Below are positions 25,017-33,025 of a stretch of DNA of 64,000 nucleotides, piece by piece. The number at the start of each line of letters is the position of its first letter. Within the stretch, counting starts at the first letter, position 1. The notes beneath the pieces are model-generated. The model did not search any database. It was not told the origin of the DNA and was given only the letters and a program-made list of their open reading frames with translations. Both the position numbers and the translations under genes were made by a program. This DNA is from Pirellulales bacterium (GTDB lineage Bacteria > Planctomycetota > Planctomycetia > Pirellulales > JACPPG01): contig DASZWQ010000181.1 of NCBI GenBank assembly GCA_035546535.1, forward strand, positions 1 to 64,000, in the 5' to 3' direction.

Positions 25017-25937
25017 TTAGCCGAGGAACGCCCGCCGTATTTCGTTGATATAGCGTGGGCATTCGACGAGCGGATCGGTCGGCTCTTCGAATTCGAGCAC
25101 GATGTAGCCGCGGTAGCCGGAGTCGGTGAGAATCTGCGCGAGCCGCTTCAAATCAGCAGGCCCGCGCTTGCCGCCCGCCGGCTGCATGGAAATCTTCACC
25201 TGCACGTTGATCGCGTAGGGAGCGAGCCGGGCCAGGTCGCCGTACGGATCGGGCGTGTTGAAATTGCCCGTGTCCAGGTTCACGCCGAACCAGGGGCTCT
25301 TCACGTCGCGCACCAGCGTCAACAGGCCGTCGGCCGTGGCCGTCAGGCCGCCGTGGTTTTCGAGCGCTAAATACACCCCATGCTCGCCGGCGTACTGGCA
25401 GGTCTCTTCGATACCGGCGACCGCCAGCTTGTGAGCTTCTTCGACGCTCGCTCCTTGTTGCGCGTGACCCGAGAAAATGCGAATCACCGGCGCGCCGAGA
25501 ACCTCGGCCCGTTCGATCCACCGCTTCACGTCTGCGATCTGCTCGTCACGCTTCGGCCCCGGCGGTACGCAGAAATCATTGCCCACGGCCGTGCCGGAGA
25601 TGTCAAGCCCCAGGTCGAACGATCGTTGCTTGAGGTGGCGCAGATACTCGTTCGTCGGATCCTTGGGAAAGTAGTACGACGTCAGCTCGGTCCCTTCCAA
25701 CTGCATCTTCGCGCAGTCGGTTAGAAAATCCTCCAGCGACAGCTTGGGGGGCTTGGCCGTGAGCAGGTCGCGATAGCTGTAGGCGGCCAGGCTGAACTTG
25801 AACTTCGCGCCACCGACCCGGCGGATTGGCTCGATCGCTTGCGCCAACGGCAATCCGCAATATGTCGCAGCGCCCGCGGCGCCTGCAGCGGCCAGCGCGG
25901 TGCGCAAGAAGTCACGTCGTGCGCAAGGAGCGTTCAT
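25017..25937 (-). CDS. Tat-exported sugar phosphate isomerase/epimerase-like TIM-barrel protein
   Basis: The 306-residue protein has a twin-arginine signal at the N-terminus (RRDFLRTALAAAGAAGAA). A xylose-isomerase-like (AP endonuclease family 2) barrel follows. Supporting segments are KFSLAAYSYRDLL, GLDISGTAVGNDF, APVIRIFSGHAQQG, YLALENHGGLTATADGLLTLV and WFGVNLDTGNFNTPDPYGDLARLAPYA, ending in GYRGYIVLEFEEP. The acidic and His residues that usually bind a divalent metal are present (Glu in ALENHGG, Asp in LDTGNF, Glu in LEFEEP). The ATG at 25937 with GGGAG upstream is preferred over a TTG three codons earlier. Planctomycetes have many exported members; the substrate is unknown. Confidence 0.87.
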   Translation of the reverse strand: MNAPCARRDFLRTALAAAGAAGAATYCGLPLAQAIEPIRRVGGAKFKFSLAAYSYRDLLTAKPPKLSLEDFLTDCAKMQLEGTELTSYYFPKDPTNEYLRHLKQRSFDLGLDISGTAVGNDFCVPPGPKRDEQIADVKRWIERAEVLGAPVIRIFSGHAQQGASVEEAHKLAVAGIEETCQYAGEHGVYLALENHGGLTATADGLLTLVRDVKSPWFGVNLDTGNFNTPDPYGDLARLAPYAINVQVKISMQPAGGKRGPADLKRLAQILTDSGYRGYIVLEFEEPTDPLVECPRYINEIRRAFLG

Positions 25938-26003
25938 GGGCGGCAATCTCCCGCTGTGCTGGGAAACGTGAGCAAGGACCCGCGTGAAAGCCGCGGGAGG
26001 CCG

Positions 26004-27071
26004 CTATTGTAGAAGTCGTCCCAGGCCGCAACAACCAGCGAAGGTCCGCAGCGAGCCGGGCGTTAGAAAGCTCATGCCGGCGATGACCATGATCGTGGCA
26101 AAGGGGGCCAGGCCCGTCGCCACGGCGAACAGACCCCACACCGCGACGCTCGCGGCGACCAACAGGGGCGCCACCAGGCGGTTCCAGGCCAGCACGAGGA
26201 ACAAGGCCTCGAACAGCACGAACGAATGCGTCCAGGCGTTCACGAGCCAGGGATGCGCGTGCAGCCAGACGAGGTCGGTCATCGCCGATTCGCGTCGCCC
26301 GACGATCCACCACATCGCCGTCCCGTCCCACCACGGCACTTCGTTCAATTGCGCGAGCAACATCATCCCGTACACGAGCGCCAGATGTACTTGAATCAAA
26401 CGCGCTGGCACGGTCGCGGTCCAAGTTGCACGAGATTCGGTTTCGGCCGGCGCGCTACTGGTTTTCCGCCGCGCGAGCCAGCGGTCGACCGATAGATACG
26501 CTCCGCACGGCGCCAAGCACAGGTAGAACATGACGAAAGTCAGCACCGGCTCGAACTCGGTCGTTACGACGAAGGACCGATGAAAATACGACAGCAGTAC
26601 GATGAGTGACAGAATCGACGTCACGCGCGTGAAGAGTCCGACGGTGAAAAGTCCCAGCACCGCGATGCCGACCAGATGAGCGGCCCACAGCTTGCCCGGC
26701 GTATCGAGCCAGTAGAAATACGACAGGCTATAGAAATCGCCGCGGAGTTGCGTCACGCTATCGCGTGCCAAGAGCCCGTCCGGACTGAGCAGCCACTCGA
26801 GGTCGGGCGTATACGTGAGCACCGTGTAGATCGCCAGCAAGCCAACCAGCACGCGCATCACGGACAACACGAGCGGATCGGTCGGGGTAAACCAGAAGCG
26901 ATTCCACGCCTGACCAAAGCGCTCGGTGAGCTCGCGAAAGTAATCACCAAGGGCGGCACCGAGAGCGGACGTTTCTCCCGCATGCGGCGCGCGCGCGGGC
27001 GGGGTACCGGGCGCTCCCACGCGGGCGGCGGGCCGGTTTTGTTGCCCTGGGGTTGTGGTCTTCTGATTCAT
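26004..27071 (-). CDS. HTTM-domain membrane protein (vitamin K-dependent gamma-carboxylase-like)
   Basis: The 355-residue protein has a Pro/Ala-rich N-terminal tail of about 50 residues. A multi-helix membrane domain of the HTTM type follows, the bacterial relatives of vitamin-K-dependent gamma-carboxylase. Signature segments are DPLVLSVMRVLVGLLAIYTVL, a SYFHRSFVVTTEFEPVLTFVMFYLCLAPCGAYLSVDRW block, RLIQVHLALVYGMMLLAQLN, PWWDGTAMWWI and the His-containing HAHPWLVNAWTHSFVLFEALFLVLAW. The ATG overlaps the stop of the preceding gene (ATGA at 27068-27071), so the two are cotranslated. The reaction is unknown; a role in modifying a lipid or protein at the membrane is only a family-level guess. Confidence 0.85.
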   Translation of the reverse strand: MNQKTTTPGQQNRPAARVGAPGTPPARAPHAGETSALGAALGDYFRELTERFGQAWNRFWFTPTDPLVLSVMRVLVGLLAIYTVLTYTPDLEWLLSPDGLLARDSVTQLRGDFYSLSYFYWLDTPGKLWAAHLVGIAVLGLFTVGLFTRVTSILSLIVLLSYFHRSFVVTTEFEPVLTFVMFYLCLAPCGAYLSVDRWLARRKTSSAPAETESRATWTATVPARLIQVHLALVYGMMLLAQLNEVPWWDGTAMWWIVGRRESAMTDLVWLHAHPWLVNAWTHSFVLFEALFLVLAWNRLVAPLLVAASVAVWGLFAVATGLAPFATIMVIAGMSFLTPGSLRTFAGCCGLGRLLQ

Positions 27072-27736
27072 GGCGATTTCGGAGGAGGCGCCGTGTCGCG
27101 GGCCGGCTCCTTCTTCAGCAGTTCCACCTGACCGTCGGCCAGAAACGCCCGCACGTCATACGCATCCTTGAAGTTATTGCGCGTGTCCTGCTCGGGCTGA
27201 TACTCTTCCATGACCGGCGGCGTGAGCTCTCCGCGGCAACGAATTTCGACTGCTTGCGCGTCATAAGCTCGGAGCAATCCGCCGGCGATCGCTTGTGCGA
27301 GCAGCTCGAGATTGCGGGGTTCTGGCGCGGTCTCGCTGGCAAATGTCGCCAATTGCTTGGCGAGTGCCTGATAGCGATGATAACGCTGATGGGGCCGCAT
27401 ATCGGCGTTCGGAAACTCGACCGTCTCCGTCGCGCCGTCCGCGCCTTTGAGCGTGGCCGTCAGCTTGTAATCGATGTCCAGGTCGCCGCCCGGTTCGTTG
27501 CCGCGCGTGAAATAGAACGAGTACGGCAGGTCCATGCCCAGGATCTGTCGGTATTGCCGCAGGCCAGGCAGCCGCGCCATCGCCACTTCGAGCTGCGAGG
27601 GAACTTCGCCCGAGAGAATGCCGATCAGAAGTGCAAAAAGGTGCACGAAGATCAGAAAGCTTACCAACGACCGCACACCCTCACTGGGCTCGCCAGTGAC
27701 ACCCGAGGTCGCGGAATTTGTTGAGACCGTTGCCAT
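27068..27736 (-). CDS. Membrane-anchored partner of the HTTM protein, function unknown
   Basis: The 222-residue protein has one membrane helix near the N-terminus (about residues 23-43, SLVSFLIFVHLFALLIGIL). A soluble region of about 175 residues follows, with SFYFTRGNEPGGDLDIDYKLTAT and PHQRYHRYQALAKQLA. I do not recognise a domain. Its stop overlaps the HTTM start by four bases, so the two proteins probably act together. In several bacteria HTTM proteins are paired with an unnamed membrane-anchored protein of similar size; I state that from general memory, not from a search. The ATG at 27736 is the only plausible start. Confidence 0.75.
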   Translation of the reverse strand: MATVSTNSATSGVTGEPSEGVRSLVSFLIFVHLFALLIGILSGEVPSQLEVAMARLPGLRQYRQILGMDLPYSFYFTRGNEPGGDLDIDYKLTATLKGADGATETVEFPNADMRPHQRYHRYQALAKQLATFASETAPEPRNLELLAQAIAGGLLRAYDAQAVEIRCRGELTPPVMEEYQPEQDTRNNFKDAYDVRAFLADGQVELLKKEPARDTAPPPKSP

Positions 27737-28083
27737 GAATCGGGGCTGTCGAAGTCACGTGGCGAAAGCCGCAGACCGAGGTGTTGCGGCACTTGCTGCT
27801 AGCATACAGAAAGATCGGTAGGCCGCCCGCGCGACTGGAATAAATCGCCGACTTTCACTGCTTTGCCGCGTGCCACGATCGACCGAGTGCTAGGGGTGTG
27901 GGCGACACAGGGAGAGGCGCATGAAATAAGCCGAGCCTCTCCAGGCGGAGAGGCTCGGCTTCACTTGTAAGATCCGTCGCATCCGGTTGATCTCTCGATT
28001 GCCGGATGTCTACCTTCGGCGCCGTCTACCTATCCGTAAGTCCGATTGGAATCATTCCACGCGAACGGCCAACCCGAGCGAAC
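27737..28083. other. Intergenic region with terminator
   Basis: This 347-base gap lies between the Cys-rich gene (leftward-reading, ending 28084) and the HTTM operon (starting 27736). It contains the strong terminator hairpin at 27929-27960. The remainder must hold the operon promoter, but I see no convincing boxes. Confidence 0.4.
27929..27960 (-). terminator. Intrinsic terminator of the Cys-rich gene
   Basis: A perfect 14-bp stem, AGCCGAGCCTCTCC, pairs with GGAGAGGCTCGGCT around the loop AGGC. Read leftwards, the stem is followed by CTTATTTC. It sits downstream of the minus-strand Cys-rich gene (end 28084), the only transcript in the right orientation. Confidence 0.85.
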
Positions 28084-28458
28084 TTAGGTCGCGGCGGGAG
28101 CCGGAGGAGGGGTCTCAGCCGGAGCGTCAGCGGCCGGGGCGCTACCGCCGCAGCCACCGTTGCAGGCCGGAGCCGAGCAACCACCGCAGCTGTTGCCGTG
28201 GCAGCCGCAGCAACGGCTACGCAGACGGTGCAACAGACCGCAGCAGCGATGACGACCGTGGCAGCCACAGCAAGCCGGAGCACTGCAACCACCGCAGTCC
28301 GAAGCCGAGCAACCACCGCCGCAGCTGCCGCCGTCACAGGCGCAGCCACCGCAGCCACGATGACGGAAACCAGCCGAAGCCTTGTTGTCGGCGCCCACGA
28401 GGGCAATGCCGACCATCGCGAAGAACATCGCGATGCCGAAAAACAATGCACGATTCAT
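28084..28458 (-). CDS. Small secreted Cys/Gly-rich protein
   Basis: The 124-residue protein begins with a signal peptide of about 29 residues (FFGIAMFFAMVGIALVGA). The mature part contains 19 cysteines, mostly as CGGC, CC and CHG groups, and the motif CGGCSAPAC occurs twice. An Ala/Pro tail closes it (PAETPPPAPAAT). The ATG at 28458 follows GGGAGGAG at ideal spacing, so it should be well expressed. Another ATG five codons upstream has no such site. The protein could be a disulfide-linked surface or cell-wall component or a metal binder; the sequence does not decide. It has its own terminator at 27929-27960 and a long AT-rich upstream region. I know of no named family. Confidence 0.8.
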   Translation of the reverse strand: MNRALFFGIAMFFAMVGIALVGADNKASAGFRHRGCGGCACDGGSCGGGCSASDCGGCSAPACCGCHGRHRCCGLLHRLRSRCCGCHGNSCGGCSAPACNGGCGGSAPAADAPAETPPPAPAAT

Positions 28459-28992
28459 TCTCACTCCTCCCACTAAACAGGTACCGTACCGAAAGGGTTG
28501 TGACCCAAACTATTAGCCGTCCAACTCTGTATCCATCCCCAGTCGCGACGGCCGACAATTGGGGCGGGACCTTCGGACCAAATCCTTGTACCTTCTCCTG
28601 CTGACGCTAGCTTAGACCTCGGTTGGACTTTAACGATCAACCGGTCAAGCGTGGCGTAATAGGCTAGGCCGGTTAAGTTAACACTGACGATTTCGTTGTC
28701 AAGGACCAAAACGGAAGGATAGAAAGAGGCGGGATTCTGGGCTGATCTGCGAAGATCGTTGTTGCTGAACTATAGACCAGAATCAACGCAAGGCAGGAAA
28801 GTTGGGTAATTTTTACCAGCGCCGACGCGTCTTTACCACACGGCTTGCCGTGAATCGACAGAAATAACGGCCATCAAAGAGATTATGGGCCGATCGTTTG
28901 GCAGCCAGAGGGGCTGCACGAAGGAGCGGAAAAATCGATCGAGGCGGTTTTTCCCGCGATTTTCGTCGTTTTATCGCGGCTCGCGCGACCTG
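28459..28992. promoter_or_regulatory. Long AT-rich upstream region of the Cys-rich gene
   Basis: The 534-base gap is clearly lower in GC than its surroundings (especially 28680-28870) and holds no credible gene. It must contain the Cys-rich gene promoter. A small hairpin, GGTAATTTTTACC, lies at 28804-28816. I cannot place -10 and -35 boxes with confidence. Confidence 0.45.
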
Positions 28993-29709
28993 CTACTGTC
29001 GCAAAACATTGCCATCGTTGGGACGGGCTGCCTTTTGCGCAGGCGGCTGCGTGCCCTGCAGTCGAGGGTTTGTGGCGTTGGCGGCCGGCGTTTGAACCTT
29101 CGCCGCGGGGGCCTGAACCTGCGCGGCCGGCGGCGGAGTTTGCGCGGCGGGAACTGGCCCCTTGCCACCTTGCGCGCGACGTTGCATCTCGGCCTCGGCC
29201 ATTTGCTGCTGCTGCATCATCTCTTCGGGCTTCTCGAAGTCGAGCAGCAAGGGGGGCTCGTTCGGGAAAATCGTCGTCGCCATGCCGGCAATGCGCCAGC
29301 CCTGCGGATCAAGTCGCAGCGCCCAGATGATTTCGTCCGTGTGCGGCTGGCCGTCTTCCCCCACGTCGGTCCACTTACTTGCGACGTGCGCCAGTTCATC
29401 CTTGACGACGTATTCCACTTCGCCGACTTCGAATTTCGCCGTGTCGCTTCCTGGCGGTGCCACGACCAACTCATGCTTTTGGGTCTCGGTGCGCGCGACT
29501 TCGGTCAACATCTGCGAAGCCAGGTCATCGTTGCCGGTGCGGATCGCCTCCAGGAACGTATGCACGACTTCGTTCGGTTTTGCGGCGGCTGACGGCGAAG
29601 CGCCGCCGCTTGCAGCCGTGGTCGGCGCAGCGGAATCGCCCGAATTGCAACCGATCACGAAGGCCAGGCAGCCGGCGCCAGCGGCCACGAATATGCGTCG
29701 ACAATCCAT
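28993..29709 (-). CDS. Lipoprotein, function unknown
   Basis: The 238-residue protein has a lipoprotein signal (FVIGCN lipobox after a hydrophobic stretch). A Ser/Ala/Thr-rich stretch follows, then a globular part of about 130 residues that begins NEVVHTFLEAIRTGNDDLASQMLTE, the pattern of an NTF2-like or DUF4878-type domain in which a helix precedes a curved sheet. The C-terminal 70 residues are rich in Gln, Pro and Ala (repeats of AAKVQTPAAN type) and probably unstructured. The ATG at 29709 follows GGAG at good spacing; a longer frame exists but lacks signal features. It is probably attached to a membrane on the periplasmic side. The next gene downstream is the Cys-rich protein, 534 bases away. 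Confidence 0.75.
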   Translation of the reverse strand: MDCRRIFVAAGAGCLAFVIGCNSGDSAAPTTAASGGASPSAAAKPNEVVHTFLEAIRTGNDDLASQMLTEVARTETQKHELVVAPPGSDTAKFEVGEVEYVVKDELAHVASKWTDVGEDGQPHTDEIIWALRLDPQGWRIAGMATTIFPNEPPLLLDFEKPEEMMQQQQMAEAEMQRRAQGGKGPVPAAQTPPPAAQVQAPAAKVQTPAANATNPRLQGTQPPAQKAARPNDGNVLRQ

Positions 29710-29873
29710 GTCGTGTGTCTCCATCCTTGAAGCACCCGTCGAGCCGGCCTCTTGCCAGCCACGGGTCAGATTAGCGGGGCAGAGTTTGCCACGATCATTA
29801 CGATGGGTCAAGACGAGACCCGCCCCCGGGACCGGCGTACCTTCATATCGACCGGAAATGAGCCGATCATGTG

Positions 29874-31952
29874 CTAGCGTGGCGGCGCGAGCGTTACCTC
29901 GGTGCGGACCTCTTCGCTGCCCCGCTTAACGACAACCGGCACCTTGTCGCCCCCCTTGAATTTCCGCAGGGCGTTGTCGAAATCTTCCAGATTACCAATC
30001 TTGCTGTCACCCAGCTTGACAATGATGTCGCCCCCTTTCAGGCCCGCCTTGTCGGCGGGGCTGTCCTTGGTGGCCCCGCTGATGGCATAGCCCGGTTCTT
30101 CCTGACCAAAATCAGGGATGCTGCCGAAATACGGGCGATCACCATCGCCACCGGCACGCTCGCTGCTCTTGGTTTCGACGTACGTCGGCCGCGCGTCGGA
30201 TTCGGCAAGCGCAGCGGCCGTGGCGGCTACGATCTCGGCGACGCGCCGCATGCCCGGCACGTTGATCTTGTCGAAATCGTCGCTGGGCCGGTGATAATCG
30301 CTGTGCAGGCCGGTGAAATAGTGCATGACCGGTATTTTCTTCGCGTAGAAGGACGAATGGTCGCTGGGGCCGCTCCCCCCTTCCTTCCGTGTCAGGTCGA
30401 ACCCGAACGCCTGGTTCAGCCGGTCGATGATTGGGCCGAACTCTGGCGCCGTATTGATCCCTTGGATGATCAACTTTTCGTCCTTCAGTCGGCCGACCAT
30501 ATCCATGTTCAGCATGGCGACGGTGTTTTCCAATGGAAACAGCGGCTCTTTGCAGTAACGGGCACTGCCGATCAGCCCTCGTTCTTCGCCGGTAAAAGCG
30601 ATGAACACCACGCGGCGCGGTAACTTCTTCTCGCGCGTGGCCAGGATCCGCGCCACTTCCAGTAGCGCTGCCGTGCCGGAGCCATTGTCGTCGGCGCCAT
30701 TGTGAATCTGTTTGCCGTCGTTGACGAACGACCCCTCGCCGCCGAAACCAAGATGATCGTAGTGGGCTCCGACGACGATCGTCTCGTCGGCCTTCGGCCC
30801 CTCGCCCTCGAGAACGGCTACGACGTTTTTCACTTCCGCTTCGCGGCGGATCACGTTGATCTCGCCGGTTAATCGCCAGCCAGTCAACTCGCGGCTATGC
30901 GGCGTCGGCCCCTTGTCGATCTCGTGCTCGAGCTGATTCAGGCTCGTGCCGAGGGCCTCTTTCAACAAGCGATCGACGACCGCCCGCTGGCAATGCACCA
31001 CGGGAATGTGCGACGGATCGCCGCCGCCAGGAGCGTTGAAGGGAAGCAGCGGATCAAGCACGTCGCCCAAGTTCTTGTTTTGCGTCTGGAGGTCTTCGAT
31101 TAAATCGCTGAGACGCTTTTGATGCGCCGCGGCTTGGGCCAGCGTGGGCTTTTCGATTTTCTGAAACTCGGCCTGGGCTTCGGTAACTGCGGCGACGGCG
31201 GCTTTCAGTTGCGGACGGCGGGGTTCGATGTTCTTCTCGATGCCGGCCTCGGAACTGACCAGAATTACCGCCGCAGCGCCGTGCTCGTAAGCGTTCGATA
31301 CTTTGCGCGACATCGGGGCATAGAGCGAGTGCTCGGAGTTGCCCAGCGCCGGGTGCGCGGTTCCCTCTTGCGGCAAGCGCCGCAAAATAACGACGGCTTT
31401 TCCTTCTACGTCGAGGCCGGCGTAGTCGTCGTAGTCCTTGTCTTTCGCGGTCACGCCATATCCGGCGAACACCAGCGGCACGTCGAGAACCGACGAGCTA
31501 CCCATGGCCAGCGGCGTAAAATCAGCACTCAACTTCAATTCGATCGATTTGTCCTTGGACGCCGCTGGCGCGGCGAACGACAGCACGTTGGGTTCGCCCA
31601 TTTCCGAGCCGATCGGCATTTTGAACTTCTGAAACGGCGTACCGTCATAGAGCTTCGTATTGAGCCCCAGCGCAGCGAACTGTTCGGCCAGGTAATCGGC
31701 GGCTTTATCGATTCCGGCCGTGCCGACACCCCGCCCCTCGAGTGCGTCATCCGAAAGATAGCGCGTGCTGTCGGCCAGCCGCTTCTCGGCCGAAGCCACG
31801 GCCTCGGCTTCGACGGCCCGCACGATCCGCACGGGGGCGGCCGCGACGAGCGCTACGAGCAGCAACCCGGCGACACCTGCGACCCGATCAGAACGACGAG
31901 CGAACCGCAAAATGTTCGACCGCGGTTGCGGTCCACGATGAATTACAATCAT
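29874..31952 (-). CDS. M28 family zinc aminopeptidase with PA and PDZ domains
   Basis: The 692-residue exported protein has a signal or anchor helix at about residues 24-46. A PA-like insertion follows in the first half (LVFAGYGVTAKDKDYDDYAGLDVEGKAVVIL). The M28 catalytic domain is at about 370-590 and a C-terminal PDZ domain at about 620-690 (GYAISGATKDSPADKAGLKGGDIIVKLGD). The zinc ligands are visible as VVGAHYDHLG, the GADDNGSG Asp, TGEERGLIGS with its catalytic Glu, NMDMVG, and the His of HSDYHRPSDDFD. A helical insert around 245-300, rich in Glu, Gln and Lys, is probably a coiled coil. It should be a periplasmic or surface peptidase; the PDZ may select substrates or regulate. Confidence 0.92.
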   Translation of the reverse strand: MIVIHRGPQPRSNILRFARRSDRVAGVAGLLLVALVAAAPVRIVRAVEAEAVASAEKRLADSTRYLSDDALEGRGVGTAGIDKAADYLAEQFAALGLNTKLYDGTPFQKFKMPIGSEMGEPNVLSFAAPAASKDKSIELKLSADFTPLAMGSSSVLDVPLVFAGYGVTAKDKDYDDYAGLDVEGKAVVILRRLPQEGTAHPALGNSEHSLYAPMSRKVSNAYEHGAAAVILVSSEAGIEKNIEPRRPQLKAAVAAVTEAQAEFQKIEKPTLAQAAAHQKRLSDLIEDLQTQNKNLGDVLDPLLPFNAPGGGDPSHIPVVHCQRAVVDRLLKEALGTSLNQLEHEIDKGPTPHSRELTGWRLTGEINVIRREAEVKNVVAVLEGEGPKADETIVVGAHYDHLGFGGEGSFVNDGKQIHNGADDNGSGTAALLEVARILATREKKLPRRVVFIAFTGEERGLIGSARYCKEPLFPLENTVAMLNMDMVGRLKDEKLIIQGINTAPEFGPIIDRLNQAFGFDLTRKEGGSGPSDHSSFYAKKIPVMHYFTGLHSDYHRPSDDFDKINVPGMRRVAEIVAATAAALAESDARPTYVETKSSERAGGDGDRPYFGSIPDFGQEEPGYAISGATKDSPADKAGLKGGDIIVKLGDSKIGNLEDFDNALRKFKGGDKVPVVVKRGSEEVRTEVTLAPPR

Positions 31953-32426
31953 GAGGGTTTCGATCTCGAGGAGAAGTTACGGTAGGAAGCCTGCCCCAAC
32001 GGCCCAAAGTGAAGGGAGTCCTTGTTCGGCGCGCAGGCGGGAACCAATCTGATGTACGCAAGCAAGCACAGCTGTGGAGCGCGCCAGAGGTAGCGCAGAT
32101 CGTAGTCGACATGCGCTATCTCATGAAATTCTCAGTGGTTGCGAGAACTTCGTCAAGCTGCCGGATGGTGTGGCGTGGCGGCTCGCGTGGCCCGGTTCGA
32201 TTGCGTCGGAAAATCGCTTTTGACACGTCCGCCCGCCGTCGCTATGCTCCCGACCCTCATGGAACGTTACTGCCGTGTAAGGGCCGTCGGGCTGTCGCCA
32301 GCCCCGGAACCGCAGGCGCGTGGGCGGTAACGTTCGACGTCGGGGGGGTCAGTGGTTGCTGGCGGCGGCGACCAAAAGTGCGGGTTCCCACCAATGCCTG
32401 CCCGCATGCCGACACGGAGCGACTCC
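31953..32426. other. Intergenic region with a long inverted repeat
   Basis: The 474-base gap separates the divergent M28 gene and the receiver gene. Its main feature is the 13-bp inverted repeat at 32262-32335 (listed separately). I see no convincing protein gene here and no tRNA. Confidence 0.4.
32262..32335. repeat. Structured GC-rich inverted repeat
   Basis: GAACGTTACTGCC at 32262-32274 faces GGCGGTAACGTTC at 32323-32335 (12 of 13 pair by Watson-Crick; the remaining pair is G-T wobble). The 48-base interior can itself fold. It lies just upstream of the receiver gene on the plus strand. It could be a small RNA, a leader structure, or a dispersed repeat; it did not match any riboswitch I know. 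Confidence 0.5.
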
Positions 32427-32813
32427 TTGGTCCCTCGCTATAGCGTGTTGATCGTCGATCCTTTGGAAGAGACGCACGAGGTTCTACGCACGGCGCTGGA
32501 ACCGCGCGGCGTGCGCGTGCTCGCGACGGGCGAGCCGGCGCTGGGCCTGGCTTTGGCGCGCAAGCATGTTCCGCATCTGATCGTGCTGGACCTCGAGCAT
32601 CTGGCCGCCGGGCCGGCCGAAATCGCCGACGATTTTGCGGCCCAATCGCGTGCCCGAGCGACCCCACTCTTATTACTCGGGGGCCGCGGTCGCCGCAGCG
32701 ATCTGCTCCCCCCCGGAGAGTTCGTCCGCAAACCCTACCACTACGGTCCGCTGATTCGTAAAATCGAAGAACTGCTGGCCAGCTACCAGCAGTCGGTCGC
32801 CCGAGCCGCCTGA
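32427..32813 (+). CDS. Degenerate response-regulator receiver domain protein
   Basis: The 128-residue protein is a single CheY-like receiver domain. The opening RYSVLIVDPLEETHEVL gives Asp11, the strand LIVLDLEHL carries the likely phospho-acceptor Asp55, and FVRKPYHY supplies the conserved Lys102. The usual Thr/Ser at the end of the fourth strand is replaced by Leu or Gly (TPLLLLGG), and the second acidic residue after Asp11 is Pro. Phosphorylation is therefore possible but switching may be impaired. TTG at 32427 is preceded by GGAG at six bases and gives the normal N-terminus; ATGs at 32394 and 32406 or a GTG at 32352 are alternatives. The FHA-histidine kinase starts about 210 bases downstream, so the two probably work together. 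Confidence 0.7.
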   Translation: MVPRYSVLIVDPLEETHEVLRTALEPRGVRVLATGEPALGLALARKHVPHLIVLDLEHLAAGPAEIADDFAAQSRARATPLLLLGGRGRRSDLLPPGEFVRKPYHYGPLIRKIEELLASYQQSVARAA

Positions 32814-33025
32814 AAGGGGGCAAGACCGCGGATCGTCGACGCCAGGGATCGCCGTGACGTGCCGCGTTAGATTTCTTCGGTACGTGCTGGCGCCGCCGCC
32901 GCAACTCCCTCGTGCCAAGGCGCTACGCGGACAGTTTGCCGCGACTGCGTGAGTTGGGGTCAATCCTGCCCAGTTCGACCGGCCCTGCCGAGAGGCTTGC
33001 ATGGGGCCGCTCGTGGAGTCGCGCC

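Noticed and set aside
28006-28604. Ala/Thr- and Arg/Ser-rich frames on the plus strand opposite the Cys-rich gene
   Set aside because: They arise from the repetitive GC-rich sequence. The minus frame has a signal peptide, an ideal ribosome site and a terminator.
32130-32230. tRNA-like sequence with GGTTCGATT
   Set aside because: The T-loop-like string has no matching acceptor stem or anticodon arm. No tRNA was found elsewhere in the window.
32262-32335. Riboswitch (cobalamin or c-di-GMP) or SRP RNA
   Set aside because: I compared it with the consensus elements I know and found none of the conserved motifs; it is kept only as an inverted repeat.
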